Below, in pieces: positions 35,095 through 44,700 of a DNA stretch of 51,679 nucleotides. Origin of the DNA: Actinomycetes bacterium (GTDB lineage: Bacteria; Actinomycetota; Acidimicrobiia; Acidimicrobiales; JAJZJN01); NCBI GenBank assembly GCA_021851165.1, contig JAJZJN010000002.1, positions 1-51,679 of the forward strand, given 5' to 3'. Below the pieces are notes generated by a model that ran no database searches, was not told where the DNA came from, and saw nothing but the letters and a program-made list of their open reading frames with translations. Position numbers and translations under genes: made by a program. Every line of letters starts with the position of its first letter. The stretch's first letter is position 1.

Positions 35095-35607
35095 TCAGGT
35101 TGCCGGCCAGTGAGACCTGAGGCGTTCCCAGCTGACGTCGAGTGCCTCGGGGATGACTCTTACGTTCGCAACTGTCGTCATGAAGTTCGTGTCACCTGCC
35201 CAGCGAGGCAGGACGTGCATGTGCAGGTGGCCGGGAACCCCGGCACCAGCCACCCGGCCCAGGTTGGCCCCGAGGTTGAGCCCGTCGGGACCGTAGGCCG
35301 ATCGGAGGGCTCTTGCCGCCATCGTCGTTCCCTCCCATAGCCCGTAGCTCTCCGCGGGGGTTAGGTCATCCAGCTCCCCGACATGACGTGAGGGCATGAC
35401 AAGAAGATGGCCGCTTGCATACGGATAGGCGTTGAGCACCGCCATGGTCGTATCCGACCGCCACACCACGCCGGTGGCCACGCTCGCATCACCCGCACGC
35501 GCAATACGGCAGAACACGCAGTCGCCCGGCTGATCACCACCGGACCCAGCGTCACCAGACTCGATGTACGCGCTGCGCCACCCCGCCCATAGCTCGTCAA
35601 GGCTCAC
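35095..35607 (-). CDS. HIT-domain nucleotide hydrolase/phosphorylase
   Basis: 170 aa. The HIT motif HLHMHVLPRW (H-x-H-x-H with catalytic central His) is complete. The CVFC knuckle near residue 30 and VLNAYPYASGHLLVMPSRHV are as in the actinobacterial Ap4A-phosphorylase/HIT group. It probably cleaves diadenosine polyphosphates or an AMP derivative; its position after thrS fits, because synthetases make Ap4A. The start GTG overlaps the thrS stop (GTGA). The thrS-HIT-pgsA order is as in mycobacteria. Confidence 0.9.
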   Translation of the reverse strand: MSLDELWAGWRSAYIESGDAGSGGDQPGDCVFCRIARAGDASVATGVVWRSDTTMAVLNAYPYASGHLLVMPSRHVGELDDLTPAESYGLWEGTTMAARALRSAYGPDGLNLGANLGRVAGAGVPGHLHMHVLPRWAGDTNFMTTVANVRVIPEALDVSWERLRSHWPAT

Positions 35608-37610
35608 CTAGTCGCGCCCCCGCTACTCGTGACGCCTCCTTGGCCGGGGCCAGCACCACGCTGGCCCGCCTCACGGGGCCCGTGATCGGGGGAAAGCACT
35701 ACGACATCTTCGGGTGAGGATCGCCCGAGCACTTCGCCTGCAACCATGGCCACGAAAGCACCGAGATCCACGGCCCGTTCCGGCTTGGAGCCACCGCGGC
35801 GGTTTACCCCCACGGTCCTGGAGGTCATGTCCTCGTCGCCGACCACGACGATGTAGGGAACCTTGGCGAGCTTGTGCCTGCGGATACGTGTGCCGAGAGG
35901 CTCGTCCGCCGAGTCGACCTCGACGCGGAGCCCGGCATAGCCGCATTCCTCCGCGACCTCGGCGCCATAGACCTCGTGAGCGTCTCGAACGGGCAGGATG
36001 GCAACCTGAGTAGGCATCAGCCACGTGGGAAGGGCGCCTGCGTAGTGCTCCAGAAGCACCGCGAAGAACCGCTCCACGGAGCCGAAGAGCGCCCTGTGGA
36101 TCATGTAGGGCCTGTGGCGCTCGTTGTCGGCTCCGACATAGGAAAGGTCGAAGCGCTGGGGAAGCTGCAGGTCCACCTGGAGCGTGGATACCTGCCAGCG
36201 CCGACCGATGGCATCACGCAGGTGTATGTCGAGCTTCGGGGCATAGAAGGCGCCCTCGCCTTCGGCGACCTTGTAAGGGATCCCGGACACATCGAGAGCC
36301 GACCTGAGGGCATCCGTCGCGATGTCCCAGTCCTCGACCTCGCCCACGAACTTCTCCGGTCGGGTCGAGAGCTCGGCGTCGAACTCTGTGAGACCGAAGG
36401 TACGCAGCACCCGGAGGACGAACGCGACCAGGCTCTCCAGCTCCCCTACGAGCTGATCGGCGGAGCAGAATATGTGAGCGTCGTCCTGGGTGAGCCCCCG
36501 GACCCTGGCCAGGCCGTGGAGTACTCCAGAGCGCTCGAAACGGTAGACCGTGCCGAGCTCGAACAGACGCATGGGCAACTCACGATACGAGCGTTGGCGG
36601 TTCGCGTATATGAGGATGTGCATCGGGCAGTTCATCGGCTTCAGCCGATATTCGGCCCCCTCCATCTCCATGGGCGGGTACATGTTGTCCGCGTACCACT
36701 GCAGATGACCGGATTTTTCGAACAGGGTTGCCTTTGCCGTATGAGGAGTCCATACCGGCTGGTAGCCACTCCCGAGGTGCTCGGAACGCGAGAAGTCCTC
36801 GAGCAGCGTGCGAATGAGCGCCCCCTTTGGGTGGAACACCGGGAGGCCTCCACCGATCTCGGGGGGGAAGTGGAACAGGTCCATGTCTGCGCCTATGCGG
36901 CGGTGGTCCCGCCTCTCTGCCTCCTCCAGGCGGCCGAGGTAGTCCTTCAACGCCTCCTCGGACTCCCATGCCGTGCCATAGATCCTCTGTAGCTGAGGGA
37001 GGTGCTCGTCTCCCCTCCAATACGCCCCCGCCACCCTAAGGAGCCTGAAATGCCCGAGCTGCGACGTCGATTCGACATGAGGTCCCCGGCACAGGTCCAC
37101 GAAGTTGTCCCCGTTGCGATAGGCGGAAACCGGTATGGACGAGGCGCTCGGCGATGACCGCTGTGGCCCGGTGGCCGCCTGTTCGCCGGCCAGGGCGTCG
37201 ATGATCTCGAGCTTGAAAGGCTGGTCGGCAAATATCGACATGGCCTCGTCGACCGTGTGCTCCTCACGAACGAAGGGCTGACCTTCGGCAATGATCTCGC
37301 GCATCCGCTCGTCGATACGGCCCAGGTCGTCATCTGTGAACCGCGCCCCGCCGGGAAGCTCGAAATCGTAGTAGAACCCGTCCTCTACTACAGGGCCGAT
37401 CGCGAGATGCGCCCCGGGCCACAGATCCACAACGGCCTGGGCCATCACGTGGGCCGTCGAGTGGCGGATCGTGTCGATGTCCTCGGGAGTCGACCGGCGA
37501 GCACGTGGTCCGGTCACCTGCACCGTCTGATCCGAGCCGTCACTGTCATCATGTCTTATCGGGTCCACTTCAGCAGTCCTCCTGTCGCCGCGCACCCCTA
37601 ACCGGGCCAC
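35604..37610 (-). CDS. thrS: Threonyl-tRNA synthetase, without an N-terminal TGS domain
   Basis: 668 aa. The editing domain has RHSTAHVMAQAV (H-x4-H) and DLCRGPHV; class II catalytic core: KPMNCPMHILIY (Zn Cys), VLHGLARVRGLTQDDAHIF (Zn His), YMIHRALFGSVERFFAVLLEHY (Zn His and motif 3). Anticodon-binding domain at the end. In most bacterial ThrRS a ~60-residue TGS domain precedes the editing domain; here only ~46 hydrophilic residues do so, and none look TGS-like. A Gly-rich C-terminal tail of ~35 residues is extra. The start GTG 37610 abuts the mshC stop directly. Later in-frame GTGs are alternatives that would shorten the N-terminus further. Confidence 0.93.
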   Translation of the reverse strand: MARLGVRGDRRTAEVDPIRHDDSDGSDQTVQVTGPRARRSTPEDIDTIRHSTAHVMAQAVVDLWPGAHLAIGPVVEDGFYYDFELPGGARFTDDDLGRIDERMREIIAEGQPFVREEHTVDEAMSIFADQPFKLEIIDALAGEQAATGPQRSSPSASSIPVSAYRNGDNFVDLCRGPHVESTSQLGHFRLLRVAGAYWRGDEHLPQLQRIYGTAWESEEALKDYLGRLEEAERRDHRRIGADMDLFHFPPEIGGGLPVFHPKGALIRTLLEDFSRSEHLGSGYQPVWTPHTAKATLFEKSGHLQWYADNMYPPMEMEGAEYRLKPMNCPMHILIYANRQRSYRELPMRLFELGTVYRFERSGVLHGLARVRGLTQDDAHIFCSADQLVGELESLVAFVLRVLRTFGLTEFDAELSTRPEKFVGEVEDWDIATDALRSALDVSGIPYKVAEGEGAFYAPKLDIHLRDAIGRRWQVSTLQVDLQLPQRFDLSYVGADNERHRPYMIHRALFGSVERFFAVLLEHYAGALPTWLMPTQVAILPVRDAHEVYGAEVAEECGYAGLRVEVDSADEPLGTRIRRHKLAKVPYIVVVGDEDMTSRTVGVNRRGGSKPERAVDLGAFVAMVAGEVLGRSSPEDVVVLSPDHGPREAGQRGAGPGQGGVTSSGGATR

Positions 37611-38879
37611 TCATCGGATCCGTGCTCCATCGTCGCTGGAACCCTGGTCACTGGAACCCTGGTCACTGGAACCCTGGTCGCTGGAACCCTGGTCTCTGGA
37701 ACCCTGGTCTCTGGAACCCTGGTAGCTGGAACCCTGGTAGCTGGAACCCTGGTCACTGGGCACCGGGGCTATGCTCACTCCGAGCAGTCCGGCTGCCTCG
37801 GACACACCGCCCGACGGGGCGGCCTCGTCGAGCGCCCGCAGTGCACCAGGGGTATCGAGGTCGTCGTCCAGGCGCGCTCGCACGGCATCCAAGCCCGCCC
37901 CGCCAATGCCGGCCGCGCGCCAGCGCGCCAGGCGATCCGCCGCCTCTACCAGATCGCCAGGCGTCCACTCCCAGTCGTCACGGTAGTGGTGCTCCAGGAT
38001 GGCCAGACGGATCACCTCGGGCTCCCAGCTACGAAGGAGATCGCTTACGAATACGAGGTTCCCGATCGACTTGGACATCTTCTGTCCACCCAGACCGACC
38101 ATCCCGACGTGCATCCAGTGCCGGACGAAGGGAACCCCGGTGACAGCCTGGGACTGCGCAGCCTCACACTCGTGATGGGGGAATACCAGATCCCGCCCGC
38201 CTCCATGAAGATCGAGCGTGGTACCGAGCTCCCGCACGGCCAGTGCCGAGCACTCGATGTGCCAGCCAGGCCTACCAGGTCCGAAGCGAGACTCCCAGGC
38301 AGGCTCGTCTGGAAGCGACGGTTGCCAGAGCACGAAATCCAGTGGGTCGCGCTTGGCTGGATCGTCGGGATTTCCGCCGCGTTCTGCAGCCAGGAGAAGC
38401 ATCTCCGCCCGATCCAGGTGGCTCACCTGCCCGAAGCTCGGGCAGCTCGAGACGTCGAAGTAGACCGCGCCATCGGACTGATAGGCATGACCGGAGTCGA
38501 GCACCTCGCCAACGAGCGACAGGATGTCCGGAATGGCAGAGGTCGCCCTTGGCTCGGCATAGGCTGGAAGCAACCCGAGCGCCTTCATGTCGGCATCGAA
38601 GCGCGCCACCTCTTCGGCGGCGAGGTCCAGGTAATGGACTCCGAGCTCCCGGGCTTTACGAAGGATGTCATCGTCGACATCGGTGATGTTCCGCACGCAT
38701 CGGGTCTCGTGTCCCATGTCCCTAAGCCGCCGCTGGAGAACGTCGAAGGTCAGATACACCGCTGCATGCCCGAGATGGGCAGCGTCGTAGGGTGTAATCC
38801 CGCACGTGTACATCGTGACGACCGGGCCAGGAGTGAACGGCACTACAGCGCGCCGCGCCGTGTCGTACAGACGGATCAC
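37611..38879 (-). CDS. mshC: L-cysteine:1D-myo-inositol 2-amino-2-deoxy-alpha-D-glucopyranoside ligase (MshC) with repeat tail
   Basis: 422 aa, cysteinyl-tRNA-synthetase relative. The motif YTCGITPYDAAHLGHAAVYLTFD has the Ile-Thr-Pro-Tyr-Asp-Ala form of MshC rather than the GPTVYDYAHIGHAR of CysS. KMSKS is intact (GGQKMSKSIGN); Zn ligands C/H are in the CGIT, GWHIECSA and FPHHECE motifs. It ATP-activates cysteine and joins it to glucosaminyl-inositol in mycothiol synthesis. The C-terminal ~45 residues are eight DQGSS/YQGSS-type pentapeptides encoded by a 15-bp minisatellite, absent from the family. The start overlaps npdG as ATGA. Mycothiol itself supports an actinobacterial host. Confidence 0.92.
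   Translation of the reverse strand: MIRLYDTARRAVVPFTPGPVVTMYTCGITPYDAAHLGHAAVYLTFDVLQRRLRDMGHETRCVRNITDVDDDILRKARELGVHYLDLAAEEVARFDADMKALGLLPAYAEPRATSAIPDILSLVGEVLDSGHAYQSDGAVYFDVSSCPSFGQVSHLDRAEMLLLAAERGGNPDDPAKRDPLDFVLWQPSLPDEPAWESRFGPGRPGWHIECSALAVRELGTTLDLHGGGRDLVFPHHECEAAQSQAVTGVPFVRHWMHVGMVGLGGQKMSKSIGNLVFVSDLLRSWEPEVIRLAILEHHYRDDWEWTPGDLVEAADRLARWRAAGIGGAGLDAVRARLDDDLDTPGALRALDEAAPSGGVSEAAGLLGVSIAPVPSDQGSSYQGSSYQGSRDQGSRDQGSSDQGSSDQGSSDQGSSDDGARIR
37636..37755. repeat. 15-bp minisatellite, 8 units, in the mshC C-terminus
   Basis: Eight consecutive units of CTGGAACCCTGGTNN (last two bases vary: CA, CA, CG, CT, CT, AG, AG, CA). Each unit is five codons, so copy change alters tail length only. 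The core GGTCACTGG is shared with the cbiB minisatellite. Confidence 0.92.
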
Positions 38880-39607
38880 CGGCTTCCGGCCCCATCTGCC
38901 GGCCCCGAGCCCCGTCCTGTGCCCTTGGCCTCGCTGGGCTGGGTGTCGATGCCTCCCAACCGCAGGGTGGCATGGGCCTTATAACGAATGTTGAGCGAAA
39001 CCAGGACAGCCGTGAAGGCCTCTATCGGTGCTGCGGACGCTAGGCGACCGGCATCGAGCGGCCGGAGACCTTCAATGTGGCCGAGGAGCTCCGACGCCGC
39101 GGTGACAGCGGCTGGATGATCAGAGCACACCAGCACGTCGGCATCCAACGTGAGGCTCAGATCCGCAAGATCCCCTGCTGGGAGGTGCTGGCAGGCCGCC
39201 GCCACCATGGACGATGGCAGGCTGGCCTGCACGGCGGCCGCTATAGAGCCACGTGACGGGAACAATGCCTGCATCTCGCGTCCCTGCCTCACCAACGCGT
39301 TGGCCACCGATATGACAACCTTGCCCGACAGAATGCCAGCCAGTGGCGCTACGGTCGCGACCGCTGCGTCCCAGGGCGTAGCCACGATTACCAGGTCACA
39401 TGCTGCAGCGCCCTCATTGGCGGCCCCCTCCGGGAGCCGCTTCGCTGCCGAGATGGCCGTTCGGATCGCCTCGCCGAGCTCGCCTGCCACCTCCGCCGCC
39501 CGGCTCGCCTCACGCGAACCCAGTACTACCTCAACCCCTGCTGCCCCAAGGCGCATGGCCAAGCCCCGCCCGAGTGGTCCTGTACCTCCAATGATTCCAA
39601 CGCGCAT
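38876..39607 (-). CDS. npdG: F420H2:NADP+ oxidoreductase (NpdG/Fno-like)
   Basis: 243 aa. The Rossmann start is MRVGIIGGTGPLGRGLAMRLGAAG; VEVVLGSREASRA binds the NADP 2'-phosphate, and the F420-binding part includes VISVANALVRQG. It moves hydride between F420H2 and NADP. The C-terminal ~20 residues (Gly/Ser-rich) extend past the family. It overlaps mshC by four bases; the two redox-cofactor genes may be regulated together. The 189 nt before its ATG contain a minisatellite. Confidence 0.85.
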   Translation of the reverse strand: MRVGIIGGTGPLGRGLAMRLGAAGVEVVLGSREASRAAEVAGELGEAIRTAISAAKRLPEGAANEGAAACDLVIVATPWDAAVATVAPLAGILSGKVVISVANALVRQGREMQALFPSRGSIAAAVQASLPSSMVAAACQHLPAGDLADLSLTLDADVLVCSDHPAAVTAASELLGHIEGLRPLDAGRLASAAPIEAFTAVLVSLNIRYKAHATLRLGGIDTQPSEAKGTGRGSGPADGAGSR

Positions 39608-39663
39608 CCCTCTACCCTTTCACATCGACAACCTCGCGTCGGTAACTCTTAGTCGCCCGGTTC

Positions 39664-39746
39664 GCCCTGCCCAAGCCGGCCCTGCCCAAGCCGGCCCTGC
39701 CCAAGCCGGCCCTGCCCAAGCCGGCCCTGCCCAAGCCGGCCCTGCC
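39664..39746. repeat. 15-bp minisatellite upstream of npdG
   Basis: Five exact GCCCTGCCCAAGCCG units plus eight bases, in the 189-nt gap between the chelatase gene and npdG on the minus strand. It does not lie in a convincing gene; the short frame over it is just a (GLGRA)n product of the repeat. Confidence 0.95.
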
Positions 39747-39796
39747 GCCCAGCGACCCGACTACGACGCCTAGGCCATGTGCACGGCAAGTCAATG

Positions 39797-41782
39797 TCAA
39801 GCCTGTGATACGAGCGCGGAGCGCACTACCTCGGCCAGCCGGTCCGGACGCATGTAGCCGACCGGAACGTAGCGCGCGCCCATCACCTGGGCCAGTGATG
39901 CGGCAAGCCCAAGGGTCACCGGCCCGTCCTCGGCATCCACCACGAGAGAGGCGACACCGGCGCGCTTCACCGCCGCCGCCACATCGAGCGACGCCTGAAC
40001 TGGATCCGTCCCTGGTGGAGCGAACGTGGCCCGCCCGTCCGAAACCACCACCAACAGCGGCCTATACGCACCCTCCTTGGTCGAACGGGCCACATCCAGG
40101 GCAGTCCTCAGGCCATCGGCGAGTGGGGTCCTCCCGCCGCTCGCAAGCGCAGCGAGGCGCTCCCTTGCCACCTCGATGCTCCCTGTCGGTCTGAGCACGA
40201 CCTCGGCACCATCGCCCTTGAAAGCCACCAGGGCTACCCTGTCCCGACGTTGGTACGCATCAAGCAGCAGTGACAAGATCACGCCCTTGGCTGTGCTCAT
40301 GCGCCTCTCAACGCCCATGGAGCCCGAGGCGTCGAGCGCAAGCACCACCAGGTTCGCAACCTTCTCCTCGTGGACCGCCTCGCGCAGGTCTTCCTCGATG
40401 ACTGGCGCTCCAATCCGACGACCTCGCGCTGCGGCCGCCTCGAACGTGGCGCTCAACGCGATGCTTCCCGGATTGCCTTCCGGCACTCTCGAGCCGATCA
40501 GCCTCCCGCGCGTGCCGATAGAGGTGCTCCTACGCCCCGGAGCGCTGGTGGCATCCGAGGGGTTTCGCACGGAATACCCGATCATGGGTGGCGGGCCTGC
40601 ACGGCCCACGGGTGCCGGGGGCACGGACTGGCCCCCGCCAGGCTCTCGTGTACCTCGAGGCAGGTCGCTCTGGCCTGCTCCCGAGCCAGGCTGGCCTGCT
40701 CCCGAGCCGGGCCGGCCTGCCTCCGAGCGCGAGCGGTGGCTACTGCACTCAGGTGCCTCGTCACCGCGGATCGTGTCGACATCGAGCGCGTCGCGATTCG
40801 ACGCCCCGTCGTAGCCGTGGGACCTGGTCTCGTCCTCCCGAGGTCGGCCCAATGCCTGGTCCATTGCCTCGATGAGCGCCTCGCGATCCACTCCGTGGTT
40901 CTCGAATGGCGACCTGCGAGCCCTGTGAGCAAGCGCCATAGGAGCAACTCGCCTGACGTCCTCGGGGTCCACCACCTCGCGTCCCTCCCAACCGGCAAGT
41001 GCTGCGGCAGCGCGGCAGCACACCAGATCGGCGCGCAGGCCTTCGGCTCCCATCCGGGAGCAGAGCTCGCTCACCGCCTCGACAATCCCGGATTCCAGAT
41101 GGGCAGGGCTGCTGCTCTCCAGCCTGTGGCGAAGCTCCTGCTCCGCATCGTGCCAGCGTGCCGTGAACACTTCGGGGTTCGCGTCGAACTCCAGGCGCCG
41201 CCGTACCGCCTCTGCCCTGAGCGCAGGGTCGTCTGGCGACACGACGTCGACGGACAGGCCGAATCGATCGAGCAGTTGAGGCCGGAGGTCTCCCTCCTCG
41301 GGGTTCATCGAACCAAGTAGGACAAACCGGCTGGGATGGGTATGCGATATCCCCTCCCGCTCGATCCGGTTGACGCCGCTCACTGCCACGTCGAGTAGGA
41401 CGTCCACCAGGTGATCGGGAAGGAGGTTGACCTCGTCGACATAGAGCACTCCCCCGTCGGCCGCAGCGAGGAGCCCGGGCACGAATCGCCTGACGCCATC
41501 GGACAGCACCGCGCGAAGATCGACCGTTCCGACGAGACGATCCTCCGAGGCGCCTACAGGAAGCTCGACGAACGGCGCACTGTCACCCAGCAGGTGGGCG
41601 AGACCCCGTGCGAGCGTGGTCTTGCCACTGCCTTTCTGGCCACGAAGAAGGACGCCGCCGATAGCAGGGTCCAGCGCGTTGAGCAACAGCGCCAGCTGCA
41701 GCTCGGTCTGTCCCACCACAGCGCTGAAGGGGAACAGCGCTCCAGCAGGCAGCGGCTCCTCGGGGTGCTTTCCCCGGTTCAT
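39797..41782 (-). CDS. Magnesium/cobalt-chelatase ATPase, fused ChlI-ChlD-like (AAA+ and VWA)
   Basis: 661 aa. The N-terminal AAA+ part has Walker A GQKGSGKTT, Walker B GGVLYVDEVNLLPDH and sensor 1 LLGSMNPEEGDLRPQLLDRFG. A ~120-residue low-complexity linker follows (GRPGSGAGQPGSGAGQS and others, a 21-bp period in DNA), then a VWA domain with MIDAS DASGSMG near residue 465. With CobN it drives ATP-dependent Co2+ insertion into the corrin precursor; the direct cobN overlap (ATGA at 41779) supports cobalt, not magnesium. The in-frame ATG at 41857 lies inside cobN and is rejected. Last gene of the minus-strand cobalamin run. Confidence 0.88.
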   Translation of the reverse strand: MNRGKHPEEPLPAGALFPFSAVVGQTELQLALLLNALDPAIGGVLLRGQKGSGKTTLARGLAHLLGDSAPFVELPVGASEDRLVGTVDLRAVLSDGVRRFVPGLLAAADGGVLYVDEVNLLPDHLVDVLLDVAVSGVNRIEREGISHTHPSRFVLLGSMNPEEGDLRPQLLDRFGLSVDVVSPDDPALRAEAVRRRLEFDANPEVFTARWHDAEQELRHRLESSSPAHLESGIVEAVSELCSRMGAEGLRADLVCCRAAAALAGWEGREVVDPEDVRRVAPMALAHRARRSPFENHGVDREALIEAMDQALGRPREDETRSHGYDGASNRDALDVDTIRGDEAPECSSHRSRSEAGRPGSGAGQPGSGAGQSDLPRGTREPGGGQSVPPAPVGRAGPPPMIGYSVRNPSDATSAPGRRSTSIGTRGRLIGSRVPEGNPGSIALSATFEAAAARGRRIGAPVIEEDLREAVHEEKVANLVVLALDASGSMGVERRMSTAKGVILSLLLDAYQRRDRVALVAFKGDGAEVVLRPTGSIEVARERLAALASGGRTPLADGLRTALDVARSTKEGAYRPLLVVVSDGRATFAPPGTDPVQASLDVAAAVKRAGVASLVVDAEDGPVTLGLAASLAQVMGARYVPVGYMRPDRLAEVVRSALVSQA

Positions 41783-44700
41783 CGGTCCTCCTCCCATCCC
41801 TCCGCCTCGAGCAACGCAGAGCGGAGCACCTCCAGTGCCTCCGTAGTCGCATCCCACAGTCCCCTCTCCGATGCCTCGATGAGACGCTCGGCAATCGACC
41901 GAAGCGCCCAGGGATTGGACTCCTCGAAGAACTTCCTTACCTCGGGATCGGCGACATAGGCGTCGGTCACGCGCTCGTACATCCAGTCCTCCACTACACG
42001 GGCTGTGACGTCATATCCGAAGAGGTAGTCGACGGTGGCCGCCATCTCGAAGGCTCCCTTGTAACCATGACGCTGCATGGCCTGTATCCATTTCGGGTTC
42101 ACCACGCGGCTGCGAACCACGCGAGCGGCTTCTTCGGCGAGGGAGCGAACCCGCGGACGCGATGGATCCGCGCTGTCGCCGAAGAAGGCGTGGGGCTGCG
42201 CACCCGTTAGGGCCCTGATCGTCGCGACCATCCCGCCGTGATCCTGAAGGTAGTCGTCGGAGTCGAAGATGTCGTGCTCGCGGTTGTCCTGGTTCTTCAC
42301 GGCGACCTCGACTCCAGCCAGCCGACGGCGCAGGGCATCCAGCGCCGGCGCACCCATGGCCCGGCGGCTGTACGACCAGCCACCCCAGACAAGGTAGACC
42401 TGGGCCAGGTCGTCATCGGACCGCCAGTTGCGAGACTCTATGACTTCGAGAATCCCCGATCCGTACGAACCCGGCTTGGGACCGAAGATGCGTGGATCCC
42501 CGGTTCCACTGGCAGCCAACGGGTTCTCGGTCGGAGGCTCATCCAGCGCGGCCACCATATCTATGGCATCGTCGAGTATGCCGAGGACGTGAGGGAACGC
42601 GTCGCGGAAGAACCCCGAGACACGGATCGTCACGTCGATCCGCGGCCTACCAAGCTCGGCGAGCGGCACTACCTCCAGGCCCTCTACCCTGCCCGACTCC
42701 GCTGCCCACACCGGCCTCACTCCGAGCAGTGCCAGAGCCTCCGCCACGTCGTCTCCTGAAGTCCGCATGGCGGAGGTTCCCCAGATTACAAGGCCCACCG
42801 AGACCGGATATCGTCCTTCTTCGGTGACGTAGCGCTCGACCACTGCGTCTGCGAGACGGCTGCCGACATCCCAGGCAAGGCGTGATGGTATCGCCTTCGG
42901 GTCGACGGAATAGAAGTTGCGACCAGTGGGCAGCACGTGTGCCTGGCCGCGCGAGGGCGAGCCGCTCGGACCTGGCTGGACGAACCTGCCCTGGAGAGCA
43001 TCGAGGACCGCCGCCATCTCGCCCGACGTTCCCTCCAACGAAGGAATCAGCCGATCGCACACCCATTGCAGCACCTGCTGGACTCCGGGCACCCCACATA
43101 GCATCTGTGGACGCGCCTTGTCCCATCGCCACCCTGCCTCCTGACAGATGGCCAGGAGGCGCCGGCACTCGGCCTCCACAGCGTCGATCTCCAACCTGCG
43201 GCCTGCTGCAAGGTCGATCCCCAGATAGTCGGCGACCACGTCGCGTAGCGACGGGATCTTGCCCTGGGGCAGCCGTGTGAGGGCGAGGACCAGATCGAGC
43301 TGGGCTTCTCCTACCGGTGGGCTCCCGAGCACGTGGAGCCCACCTCGTATCTGGGCGTCCTTGAGCTCGCAGAGGTAACCGTCGACCTCGACGATCAGAT
43401 CGTCGAAGGACGGGTCGTCAAACGACACGTCGCGCCCGGCGAGGCCCATGTCCCGGTGGATCTCCGCCGCAACCAGGCAGTCCCACACCTGCCGGCGCAC
43501 GGCAGGCAGCTTTGCCGGATCCAAGGACAGGATCCTCGCATGCTCGTCTAGGAGCGTCTCGAGGCGTGCAAGATCGTCGTACGCCTCCGCGCGGGTGAGA
43601 GGTGGGATCAAGTGGTCGACGATCACCGCGTGCGTGCGGCGTTTGGCCTGGGTTCCCTCCCCTGGATCATTCACTACGAACGGATAGACAAATGGCACAG
43701 AGCCAAGAGCCGCGTCCGGAGCACACGATGCCGAAAGCCCGACGGCCTTGCCCGGGAGCCACTCCAGTGTGCCGTGCTTTCCCATGTGCAAGATCGCATC
43801 TGCGCCCCACGTCTCGTCGAGCCAACGGTAGAAGGCGAGGTAGTGATGGGTCGGAGGAAGATCAGGCGAGTGATAGACCGCTATCGGATCGGCTCCGAAT
43901 CCTCTCGGTGGCTGTATGGCGACCAGGACACCCCCGAAGTCGATCCCTGCGAACAGCAAGTCCGGCTCGCGGCCGCCCTCCAGGGCATCTCCCACATAGA
44001 CGCTTCCGGGTGGATCGCCCCAGGTGCTCACCATCGGATCGCGAAGTTCCGGAGGCATGGTGGCGAACCAGCCCGAGTAGCGCGATGCTGCCATCCTTCC
44101 CACGGCACGCTGCTGCTGGGAGGTCGCCATCATCCCCTCGTCGTAAGTGAGCGTCGACGCCAATTCCTCCATCAGCTCGTCACCGGTCGTCGGGATACGA
44201 TCCACCCTGTACCCCGAGGCGCGCATAGCGTGGAGCAGACCGATCACCGACGCGGGAGTGTCCAGGCCAACGGCATTTCCCAGGCGGCTGCGCTTGGTGG
44301 GATATGCCGACAATACGACGGCGACCCGCACATGCTCAGGAGCGGTCCGGCGTAGCCTCGCAGTACGCACCGCCAGCCCAGCTACTCGATCGAGGCGGTC
44401 GGGGATGCTTCGGTACGCCACCACCGGAGTGCCGAGATCGTCTCCATCGTCGACCATTTCCTTGAACGACCACGGAACGCTGACGATGCGCCCGTCGAAC
44501 TCCGGGATCGCAACGCCCATCGCGACGTCGACCGGGGCTAGGCCGGCCGAGGCGGAGTGCCACGACTCGTATGACGAGGTGGAGCACACAGCCTGGATCA
44601 CAGGTACTCCGAGAGCCGCCAATGCTCCGGCATCCCATGACTCGGAATCCTCATCCAGCTTCCCCGCAGCGAGGGTGGAGGTCACCACCACATCGACGCC

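Noticed and set aside
37636..37755. Possible CRISPR array
   Set aside because: Units are contiguous 15-mers without spacers; the same applies to 39664-39746 and 49082-49211.
37611..38879. Cysteinyl-tRNA synthetase (cysS) for the gene next to thrS
   Set aside because: The first motif is CGITPYDAAHLGHA, the MshC form, not the CGPTVYD form of CysS.
39612..39800. Small minus-strand frame with (GLGRA)n product
   Set aside because: Product of the 15-bp minisatellite only; no other conserved sequence or start signal.
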